Source of the DNA: Campylobacteraceae bacterium
GTDB lineage: Bacteria; Campylobacterota; Campylobacteria; Campylobacterales; Sulfurovaceae
Length of the DNA: 5,415 nt
Direction: 5' to 3'
Assembly (NCBI GenBank): GCA_027066355.1
Contig: JAMONW010000172.1
Location: 1-5,415 of the forward strand
In this document: in pieces, positions 1-5,415 of the stretch
Layout of the letters: each line of letters starts with the position of its first letter
How positions within the stretch are numbered: the stretch's first letter is position 1
The notes under the pieces: model-generated
What the model was told of the DNA's origin: nothing
What the model saw: the letters and a program-made list of their open reading frames with translations, nothing else
Databases searched by the model: none
Translations under genes and position numbers: made by a program

Positions 1-1203
1 CCATTTGCAATTATTGGTGGATTATCTTACATAAAAGATTTAGAAAATAAAAAAAATAAGTATCAAAAAAAGTATGAGCTTTTAAATGATACTATTTCAA
101 AATTAAATAGAAAAAGATATATATTAAACAGATTATACAATGTTACAAAAAGCCAAGTAGATAAAGAGAAACTAAATAATATTAACAATGAGATAAAACA
201 ACTTTTAACAATTAAAGATATTTTTAAAACAACAAAAGATATTTACCAAAAAAAGGCTGAAGAGGCTAAATTAACTATTGAGAGCGATATAAAAAGAGAG
301 TTTTCAAAAGCTGCTTATATTGGTGGAGTTGCTCTATTTTTCTTAATTATTTTTATAGGATTAAAGTTTTTAACAAGAAAGTATCTATCTGATAAAGAGA
401 GTTACTATACAGTTAATAAAGTTATAAATATTATTTTTATTACCATTATTTTAATTACACTTCTTTTTGCATATTTAGAGAATGTTAGCTACTTAATTAC
501 AATATTAGGTTTTGCATCTGCTGGTATTGCAATTGCAATGAAAGATTGGTTTATGTCTTTAATGGGATGGTTTGTTATTGTAATTGGTGGTGCAATACAT
601 GTTGGAGATAGAGTAAAATTTGTTAGAGGTAATGTAGAGTATGTTGGTGATGTAGTTGATATTTCACTTCTTAGATTAACAATTCAAGAGGATGTTACCC
701 TAACAACTTATACTACAAATAGAAGAGCTGGAAGAATTATATTTGTGCCAAATAACTATATTTTTACAGATATGATTGCAAACTACTCTCACTCTGGTTT
801 AAAGACAGTATGGGATGGAATTGATTTTTATATAACTTTTGATTCAAATATTGCAAAAGCAACAACAATTGCTAAAAATATTGCAAAGCAATACTCAAAA
901 GGTTATACAGATATTACAAGAAAACAACTTAATAAATTAAGAAGCAAATATCAACTTAAAAATACAAATGTTGAACCAAGAGTTTTTAGCTTTATTGAAG
1001 GGTATGGTATGAAAGTTAGTGTTTGGTATTTAACAAATGCATATGCAACACTAACCCTTAGAAGCACAATATCAACTAAAATTATAGAAGAGTTATTGCA
1101 AGAAGATGATATAAAATTGGCATATCCTACACAATCAATTTATCATGATAGCGGAATACCAAAACCAAAAGAGCTAGACTCAAGAGAGGTTAGTGATGTC
1201 TAA
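1..1203 (+). CDS. MscS-family mechanosensitive ion channel, 5' end outside window
   Basis: The frame is open from base 1 to the TAA at 1201-1203 (400 residues visible), so the true start lies upstream. An internal ATG at 538 falls inside the pore helix and is not the start. Visible residues about 12-103 are Lys/Glu/Asn-rich, helical and coiled-coil-like. Hydrophobic segments follow at about 104-124 and 138-159. A third at about 163-199 has the Gly/Ala pattern GFASAGIAIA that marks the MscS pore-lining helix. It runs into VGDRVKF (201-207), the start of the MscS beta domain, then a mixed alpha/beta C-terminal domain. Family knowledge: MscS channels sit in the inner membrane as heptamers and release solutes under hypo-osmotic stress. 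The coil before the membrane segments is an extension absent from the smallest MscS proteins and could be periplasmic (inference). The gene overlaps mtaB by 8 nt. Family assignment is firm; gating and paralogue identity are not determined. Confidence 0.9.
   Translation, partial: PFAIIGGLSYIKDLENKKNKYQKKYELLNDTISKLNRKRYILNRLYNVTKSQVDKEKLNNINNEIKQLLTIKDIFKTTKDIYQKKAEEAKLTIESDIKREFSKAAYIGGVALFFLIIFIGLKFLTRKYLSDKESYYTVNKVINIIFITIILITLLFAYLENVSYLITILGFASAGIAIAMKDWFMSLMGWFVIVIGGAIHVGDRVKFVRGNVEYVGDVVDISLLRLTIQEDVTLTTYTTNRRAGRIIFVPNNYIFTDMIANYSHSGLKTVWDGIDFYITFDSNIAKATTIAKNIAKQYSKGYTDITRKQLNKLRSKYQLKNTNVEPRVFSFIEGYGMKVSVWYLTNAYATLTLRSTISTKIIEELLQEDDIKLAYPTQSIYHDSGIPKPKELDSREVSDV
1184..1189 (+). promoter_or_regulatory. 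Ribosome binding site deciding the mtaB start
   Basis: GAGAGG ends 6 nt before ATG 1196, but only 3 nt before the in-frame GTG at 1193, so the ATG is the better start. An in-frame TAG at 1175-1177 excludes anything further upstream than a few codons. The site lies inside the end of the channel gene, which is consistent with coupled translation. Confidence 0.6.
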
Positions 1204-2446
1204 AAAAGTATATTTTAAAACCTTTGGTTGTAGAACCAACCAGTATGATACACAAATTATGATTAATAAGCTAAAAGAGTTTAGCCTAACATTTAATGAA
1301 GAAGAGGCTGATATTGTTGTAGTAAACTCTTGCACTGTAACAAATGGTGCAGATAGCTCAGTTAGAGGCTATATCAATTCAATAGGGCGCAAAAATAGTA
1401 ATGCTAAAGTTATAGTTGCAGGTTGTGGAGCTCACTCTAAAGGCAAAGAGCTTTTAGATAAAGGACAAGTTTTTGGAGTAATGGGACACTCTGAAAAAGA
1501 GAATATAAATTCAATTTTAAAAAATGAGAGTAGCTTTTATCAAATTGGTGATTTAGAGCATATTGACAATACTGTAGTAAGTGAATTTATTGGCAAGAGC
1601 AGGGCGTTTATTAAGGTTCAAGAAGGGTGTGATTTTAGGTGTAGTTACTGTATTATTCCTTATGTTCGAGGAAATGCTAGAAGTTTGCCTATATCTCAAA
1701 TTTTAGAGCAAATAAAAAAATTAGCAAGTAATGGCTTTGGGGAATTTATACTTACAGGCACAAATGTAGGAAGTTATGGCAAAGATATTGGTTTAAATAT
1801 TGCAAAATTAATTAAAGAGATTTCAAAAGTTAGAGGTGTTAGACGAATTAGAATTGGTAGCTTAGAGCCAATTCAAATTACAGATGAATTTTTAGAACTT
1901 TTAGATGAGCCATTTATGGCAAAACATCTACATATTGCTTTGCAACATACTGCCGATAAGATGCTTATGTATATGAATAGACGAAATAGTTATAAAAGCG
2001 ATTTAGAACTTTTTGAAAAAATTGCTTCTAAAGGCTATGCTCTTGGAACAGACTTTATTGTAGGGCATCCAGGAGAGAGTGGTGAACTTTGGCAAGAGGC
2101 AATTGATAGAATAAAAGAGCTACCACTAACTCATATTCACGCTTTTACATACTCCAAACGAGATAATACCCCTTCAGCAAAAATTAAAGAACAAGTCAAT
2201 GGCAAAATTGCAAAAGAGCGCCACAAAGAGTTAACACAGCTAATAAAAGAGAAAAATTATCAATTTAGGTTGAAAAATAATAAAAATTTAACTATACTTA
2301 TAGAGAGTCAAAAAGATGGCTTATACAGAGGATATGATGAGTTTTATAATAATATTTTAGTAAAATCTAATAGTGATTTAACACACAACTGGATTTTAGT
2401 AGATGAAGCAAAAGTAGAGAGAGATAGTAACTATGCAACTTATTGA
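1196..2446 (+). CDS. mtaB: tRNA (N6-threonylcarbamoyladenosine(37)-C2)-methylthiotransferase MtaB
   Basis: MtaB is a radical-SAM methylthiotransferase that converts t6A at position 37 of ANN-decoding tRNAs into ms2t6A in the cytoplasm. The 416-residue protein has the family's three parts. The N-terminal UPF0004 domain carries the auxiliary [4Fe-4S] ligands C12 (FKTFGCRTNQ, the MtaB-type opening), C46 (NSCTVTN) and C77 (AGCGAH). The radical-SAM domain has the CxxxCxxC triad at C145, C149 and C152 in EGCDFRCSYCIIPYVRG. The C-terminal stretch from about 355 fits a TRAM-like RNA-binding domain, though this is weak by eye. Further family landmarks are LTGTNVGSYG (186-195), GTDFIVGHPGE (284-294) and FTYSKRDNTP (317-326). 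The opening GCRTN and the VRG after the triad favour MtaB over MiaB or RimO. One oddity is Q250-H251-T252, where many relatives have Gln-Ser-Gly. ATG 1196 is preferred to GTG 1193 because of ribosome-site spacing. It overlaps the channel gene by 8 nt and the next gene by 14 nt. Confidence 0.93.
   Translation: MSKKVYFKTFGCRTNQYDTQIMINKLKEFSLTFNEEEADIVVVNSCTVTNGADSSVRGYINSIGRKNSNAKVIVAGCGAHSKGKELLDKGQVFGVMGHSEKENINSILKNESSFYQIGDLEHIDNTVVSEFIGKSRAFIKVQEGCDFRCSYCIIPYVRGNARSLPISQILEQIKKLASNGFGEFILTGTNVGSYGKDIGLNIAKLIKEISKVRGVRRIRIGSLEPIQITDEFLELLDEPFMAKHLHIALQHTADKMLMYMNRRNSYKSDLELFEKIASKGYALGTDFIVGHPGESGELWQEAIDRIKELPLTHIHAFTYSKRDNTPSAKIKEQVNGKIAKERHKELTQLIKEKNYQFRLKNNKNLTILIESQKDGLYRGYDEFYNNILVKSNSDLTHNWILVDEAKVERDSNYATY
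2416..2423 (+). promoter_or_regulatory. Purine-rich ribosome binding site for the FtsH-like gene
   Basis: AGAGAGAG lies 9 nt before ATG 2433, within the last codons of mtaB. An in-frame TAG at 2415-2417 with no ATG, GTG or TTG codon between it and 2433 leaves this ATG as the only usual start. Confidence 0.5.
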
Positions 2447-4073
2447 TAAAAAAAAGTTAATTCCTATTATTGCTACTGTTTCTTTGGCTTTTATTGCAAT
2501 ATTTATCTATATTATTTTAAAATTTTCTAATACAACTACAACTATTAGTGGAAAAGAGTTTAATAATATTTTAAAAAATAATCAAATAGAAAGCATATAT
2601 TTGCAAGATAACTATATTGTAGCAAATACAAAAAATGGCAATTTTAAAGTATTTAAAGATGCAGTCAATAGAAGTGAAATTTTTAAAAAATATCCAATAA
2701 AAGTATATACAAAAAGTAGCAAAGCTCTTACATATATAGCAATATTAATTCTTCTTTCTATACTCTCAATTTTAATATATATGCTAAGAAGAGATAAAAG
2801 TATTGGAATAAATTTGCAACCACAGTTTTTAAGTAAAGAGATAGAAGAAAACAGCATAAAACCAGAGTATAACAACAAGTATAAATTTAAAGATATTGCT
2901 GGAATTAGTGATGTTAAAGAGCAGTTACTTGAAATTATAGATTTTTTAAAAAACCCACACAAATATAAAAAAAGAGATATAAGAATGCCAAAAGGTGTGC
3001 TTTTAATTGGACCTCCTGGCGTTGGAAAAACTTTAATTGCAAAAGCAATTTCTGCAGAAGCAAATGTTCCATTTTTTTATAATAGTGGAGCTAGTTTTGT
3101 TCAAATATATGCAGGTATGGGAGCAAAAAAAGTTAGAGAGCTTTTTGAAAAAGCAAAAGAGATGGCACCAAGTATAATTTTTATTGATGAAATTGATGCC
3201 GTTGGAAAAAGCAGAGATGCGCTTGATAGCAACGAAAGAGAATCTACACTAAATCAACTGCTTGTTGAGATGGATGGTTTTGGCTCTAATAGTGGTGTAA
3301 TTGTAATTGGTGCAACAAATAGAATTGATGTGCTTGATAGCGCACTTCTTAGAGCTGGAAGATTTGATAGAAGAGTCTTTATAGATTTACCAAATATAAA
3401 AGAGAGAGAACAAATTATTAACCACTATCTAAATAATAAAAAATATAATATTGATATTGCTGAAGTTGCAAGATTAACAGCTGGTTTTAGCCCCGCAGCA
3501 ATTGAAACTCTAATAAATGAAGCCGCACTAAATGCTCTTAGAAAGAATAGAGATTTGCTTGAAATAGATGATATTTATAGTGTAAAAGACCAAGTTGTTT
3601 ATGGCAAAAAGAGAGTAGTTTCTCTATCAAATCAAGAGCGCCAAATTCAAGCAAACTACCAAGCTTCAAAAGCAGTAATTGCTACTTGGCTGGGCTTTAA
3701 GTTTGATAAAGCAACACTTTTAATGCCAATACATATTAACGATGATAGAGTCTTAATTAGTAAAAACAGATTAATAAACCTAGCAAAAGTATATCTTAGT
3801 GGTGTAATATATTTGCAAAAAAAGTATAATGATACATTTAGTGTTTCAAAAGATGACAAAAAGCTCTTTGAAAATATAATTGAAACAATTATAAAAGATT
3901 ATACAATTTCAAATGATGAAACAAAACAAAACATTAATAAAGATATTGAAATAGAAATAACTACAACTCTATCAAAATTAAGTGCTGCAATTGAATATAT
4001 ATCAAATGAATTAAACAAAAAAGAGATAATAACATACAATGAAATCAAAAAGAGCATAGATGAAGTTCTTTAG
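2433..4073 (+). CDS. FtsH-like membrane AAA+ ATPase with a degenerate (protease-dead) M41 domain
   Basis: This 546-residue protein has FtsH architecture. It has a transmembrane helix at about 10-30, a small extracytoplasmic region (about 32-97), a second helix at about 99-117, then a cytoplasmic AAA+ module and a C-terminal helical domain. The ATPase looks complete: Walker A GPPGVGKT (193-200, K199), pore loop FVQIYAG with aromatic Y226, Walker B IIFIDEID (248-255, E253), sensor-1 N296, and the second region of homology ALLRAGRFDRR with arginine-finger candidates R307 and R310. The peptidase region still aligns with FtsH (LSNQER near 398-403, LISK at 441-444, helical C-terminus), but the site expected to read HEAGH reads YQASK (409-413). 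Both zinc-binding histidines and the catalytic glutamate are therefore missing. An Asp matching the third zinc ligand may remain at D475. It is shorter than typical FtsH (about 600-650). I infer an ATP-driven unfoldase, adaptor or partner of a true FtsH rather than a protease. It overlaps mtaB by 14 nt and bioV by 14 nt. It is not a pseudogene, since the frame and ATPase are intact. Confidence 0.88.
   Translation: MQLIDKKKLIPIIATVSLAFIAIFIYIILKFSNTTTTISGKEFNNILKNNQIESIYLQDNYIVANTKNGNFKVFKDAVNRSEIFKKYPIKVYTKSSKALTYIAILILLSILSILIYMLRRDKSIGINLQPQFLSKEIEENSIKPEYNNKYKFKDIAGISDVKEQLLEIIDFLKNPHKYKKRDIRMPKGVLLIGPPGVGKTLIAKAISAEANVPFFYNSGASFVQIYAGMGAKKVRELFEKAKEMAPSIIFIDEIDAVGKSRDALDSNERESTLNQLLVEMDGFGSNSGVIVIGATNRIDVLDSALLRAGRFDRRVFIDLPNIKEREQIINHYLNNKKYNIDIAEVARLTAGFSPAAIETLINEAALNALRKNRDLLEIDDIYSVKDQVVYGKKRVVSLSNQERQIQANYQASKAVIATWLGFKFDKATLLMPIHINDDRVLISKNRLINLAKVYLSGVIYLQKKYNDTFSVSKDDKKLFENIIETIIKDYTISNDETKQNINKDIEIEITTTLSKLSAAIEYISNELNKKEIITYNEIKKSIDEVL
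4047..4054 (+). promoter_or_regulatory. Weak A/G-rich ribosome binding site for bioV
   Basis: AAAAAGAG ends 5 nt before ATG 4060. An in-frame TAG (4057-4059) sits directly against that ATG, so no start further upstream is possible. The match to a consensus Shine-Dalgarno is modest, so initiation may depend on ribosomes finishing the preceding gene 14 nt downstream. Confidence 0.4.
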
Positions 4074-4605
4074 TGGTTTTTCTTTGAAAAATGAAGAAGA
4101 GCTGTTTGATTTTTGGCTAGATAAAAGCCAATACTCAGTTGCTGGTTTTAGCTATGGTGCAATAAAGGCATTTGAGTATGTTTACAACTCTAAAAATAGA
4201 GTAGATAGATTAATTTTACTCTCTCCAGCTTTTTTTGAAAATAGAGATTTGGCATTTAAAAAAATGCAAATTATATACTTTAAAAAAAATCCTCAAATAT
4301 ATATTGATAATTTTTTAAATAATATTAATTCTCCAAAATCAAGTATTGATTTATCAAAATATATTAAAATAGGTTCAAGCAATGAACTAAAAGAGTTACT
4401 TTATTACAAGTGGGATATAAAAAAAATAGAGTCAATTTTAAATAGAGGCACTATAATAGAGGTAATATTAGGTGAAAGTGATAAAATTATAGACACAAAA
4501 GAGGCATTAAATTTTTTTCAAAAATATACCACAACCTATTTAATGAAAAATGCAAATCATATACTAAGGACAAAAGATGACAAATATAGTAATTACAGGA
4601 TGTAG
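4060..4605 (+). CDS. bioV: BioV-type pimeloyl-ACP methyl ester esterase (compact alpha/beta hydrolase)
   Basis: BioV is the Helicobacter/Campylobacterota counterpart of E. coli BioH. It removes the methyl group from pimeloyl-ACP methyl ester, freeing pimeloyl-ACP for the BioF step of biotin synthesis in the cytoplasm. The 181-residue protein shows the nucleophile elbow GFSYG with S31, a candidate acid D141 (GESDKIID) and H167 in NANHIL, in the correct order for an alpha/beta-hydrolase triad. RLILLSPAFF (50-59) matches the strand after the elbow helix. S31 lies about 50 residues earlier than the nucleophile of BioH, so the first core strands are missing and the opening FFSGFSLKN takes the place of the usual His-Gly oxyanion segment. 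This short form is what I recall for BioV, so I read it as a family trait, not truncation. The start is fixed by the TAG immediately before it. It overlaps the FtsH-like gene by 14 nt and the SDR gene by 29 nt. Hydrolase fold is near certain; BioV identity is likely; substrate is inferred. An uncharacterised esterase is the alternative. Confidence 0.78.
   Translation: MKFFSGFSLKNEEELFDFWLDKSQYSVAGFSYGAIKAFEYVYNSKNRVDRLILLSPAFFENRDLAFKKMQIIYFKKNPQIYIDNFLNNINSPKSSIDLSKYIKIGSSNELKELLYYKWDIKKIESILNRGTIIEVILGESDKIIDTKEALNFFQKYTTTYLMKNANHILRTKDDKYSNYRM
4565..4570 (+). promoter_or_regulatory. Shine-Dalgarno site for the SDR gene
   Basis: TAAGGA is the best Shine-Dalgarno match in the window, with 6 nt of spacing to ATG 4577. 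Its first three bases are also an in-frame TAA for the SDR frame, so ATG 4577 is the first possible start. The site lies within bioV codons, just after the catalytic-histidine motif. Confidence 0.7.
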
Positions 4606-5386
4606 CACAGGCATAGGACTTGAGTGTGCTTTATATTTAAAAGAGAGAATGATAAAAGTATATCCAACAGCTAGAAAAGAAGAAGATGTTCAAAAACTAA
4701 AAGAGCTTGGCTTTGAAGATGCTATGCTTTTAGATGTAACAAAACCAAATACAATAAAAGAGGTAATTGATTTTGTAGTAGATAAAGATGGCAAAATAGA
4801 TGTTTGGTTTAATAATGCTGGATATGGACAGATGGGTGCTATTGAAGATGTTTCTATAATTGCGATTAGAGAGCAGTTTGAAACAAATGTATTTGGATTA
4901 CATGAAGCAACAAGACAAGTTTTAAAAGTTATGAGAAAACAAGGATATGGTAAAATTATTCAACACAGCTCAATACTAGGCTTAGTATCTTTGCCATATA
5001 GAGGTGCATATAATGCAAGTAAATATGCTATTGAAGGACTTACAGATACTTTAAGATTAGAACTAAAAGATACTAAAATATACCCAATTTTATTAAATAC
5101 TGGACCAATAGAGAGTAACTTTAGAAAAACTGCAATTAAAACACTTGAAAAAATTGATACTCAAAACTCAAACTTTAAAGAAATTTACCAAAAAGCGAAA
5201 AATGGCACAATGAAAAAAGTTCCATTTTCGTTACCTGCAGAAGCAGTAGCATCAGTAGTGCATAAAGTTATTTTAAATGACAAGCCACATCCAAGATATT
5301 ACATTACAAAAGCAAGTTATATCTTAGCCTTTGCAAAAAGAGTATTACCAACATCAATTTTAGATAAACTGTTACTAAAGGTTTAA
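4577..5386 (+). CDS. Classical short-chain dehydrogenase/reductase (YbbO / 17-beta-HSD-like group)
   Basis: This is a 269-residue NAD(P)-dependent oxidoreductase with a full classical SDR active site. It has the Rossmann glycine motif TGCSTGIG (7-14), the acidic residue after the third strand (D53), NNAG (79-82), the structural Asn N104, and catalytic S132, Y145 and K149 (YNASK). TGPIES (175-180) closes the cofactor pocket. R33 and K34 after the second strand suggest NADP(H) preference (inference). Overall length, the opening ITGCSTGIGLE and the basic hydrophobic tail (KRVLPTSILDKLL, 254-266) resemble E. coli YbbO, an aldehyde reductase of the 17-beta-HSD-like SDR subgroup. The tail could associate with membrane. 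The substrate cannot be read from sequence. Its 29-nt overlap with bioV and strong ribosome site suggest co-expression, but no known biotin step needs an SDR here apart from FabG-like reductions, and its tail argues against FabG. It is probably the last gene of the unit, given the hairpin 9 nt after its stop. Confidence 0.92.
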   Translation: MTNIVITGCSTGIGLECALYLKERMIKVYPTARKEEDVQKLKELGFEDAMLLDVTKPNTIKEVIDFVVDKDGKIDVWFNNAGYGQMGAIEDVSIIAIREQFETNVFGLHEATRQVLKVMRKQGYGKIIQHSSILGLVSLPYRGAYNASKYAIEGLTDTLRLELKDTKIYPILLNTGPIESNFRKTAIKTLEKIDTQNSNFKEIYQKAKNGTMKKVPFSLPAEAVASVVHKVILNDKPHPRYYITKASYILAFAKRVLPTSILDKLLLKV

Positions 5387-5395
5387 TAACCCAAA

Positions 5396-5412
5396 CTCCA
5401 CTTTAAGTGGAG
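5396..5412 (+). terminator. Inverted repeat, candidate transcription terminator (cut by window end)
   Basis: CTCCACTT (5396-5403) and AAGTGGAG (5405-5412) are perfect reverse complements. In RNA this would form a 6-bp GC-rich stem (CTCCAC/GTGGAG) with a TTTAA loop. It begins 9 nt after the SDR stop codon, the first non-coding bases in the window. The T-run expected of an intrinsic terminator would lie beyond 5415 and is not visible. The palindrome could equally serve a convergent gene to the right. Confidence 0.5.
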
Positions 5413-5415
5413 CTA

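Noticed and set aside
1193..1195. GTG as the mtaB start
   Set aside because: It is only 3 nt from the ribosome site, whereas ATG 1196 has 6 nt spacing and gives the usual short N-terminus before the first cysteine.
538..1203. A separate short gene starting at ATG 538
   Set aside because: The same frame is open back to base 1 and encodes the coil, membrane helices and first half of the MscS pore helix. Starting at 538 would cut the pore helix.
2612..2962. Open frame on the minus strand (116 codons)
   Set aside because: It lies wholly inside the FtsH-like gene, opposite its membrane and linker region. Its Ile/Leu/Ser-rich translation is what an AT-rich antisense strand gives, and no ribosome site or domain is evident.
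3656..3859. Open frame on the minus strand (67 codons)
   Set aside because: It is antisense to the FtsH-like peptidase region, with no motif or supporting signal; a shadow of the real gene.
2433..4073. Annotation as an active FtsH metalloprotease
   Set aside because: The zinc and catalytic residues of HEXXH are absent (YQASK instead), so protease activity should not be assumed despite strong similarity in the ATPase domain.
4060..4605. bioV as a truncated or decayed hydrolase
   Set aside because: The Ser-Asp-His set is complete and correctly ordered, the start is bounded by an adjacent stop, and the short length fits my recollection of BioV.
1..5415. tRNA, rRNA, CRISPR array, insertion sequence, phage or defence system
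   Set aside because: Coding frames fill the window to 5386. I saw no direct-repeat arrays, terminal inverted repeats, transposase or integrase motifs, or structured RNA signatures. The genes look like vertically inherited core genes.

Overview
The window is AT-rich (roughly 30% G+C by eye) and fully coding on the + strand. It looks like a chromosomal piece of a Campylobacterota (former Epsilonproteobacteria) genome. The evidence is the gene set and order (MscS-type channel, MtaB, FtsH-like AAA+ ATPase, BioV-type esterase), the compact overlapping layout, and the strong A/T bias at third codon positions. I cannot fix the genus; an Arcobacter-, Sulfurimonas- or Sulfurovum-like organism would fit.

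Layout: (1) 1-1203, the 3' part of a mechanosensitive-channel (MscS family) gene that begins before the window and carries a coiled-coil region ahead of its membrane segments. (2) 1196-2446, mtaB, the tRNA t6A37 methylthiotransferase, with all six cluster-binding cysteines. (3) 2433-4073, a membrane-anchored FtsH-like protein with an intact AAA+ ATPase, but whose HEAGH zinc-protease motif reads YQASK, so it is predicted to be a protease-dead unfoldase. (4) 4060-4605, a very short alpha/beta hydrolase that I assign to BioV, the pimeloyl-ACP methyl ester esterase of biotin synthesis. (5) 4577-5386, a classical short-chain dehydrogenase/reductase resembling the YbbO/17-beta-HSD-like group. An inverted repeat right after it (5396-5412) is a candidate terminator, cut by the window edge.

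All four junctions overlap (8, 14, 14 and 29 nt), each downstream start has purine-rich or Shine-Dalgarno sequence inside the preceding gene, and no intergenic space exists before 5387. The simplest reading is one polycistronic, translationally coupled unit whose promoter lies left of the window. The products do not form an obvious single pathway (envelope channel, tRNA modification, membrane AAA+ protein, biotin precursor esterase, oxidoreductase). I saw no tRNA, rRNA, CRISPR array, insertion sequence or phage gene. The most interesting item is the FtsH-like protein, whose protease site is lost while its ATPase and overall fold appear retained.
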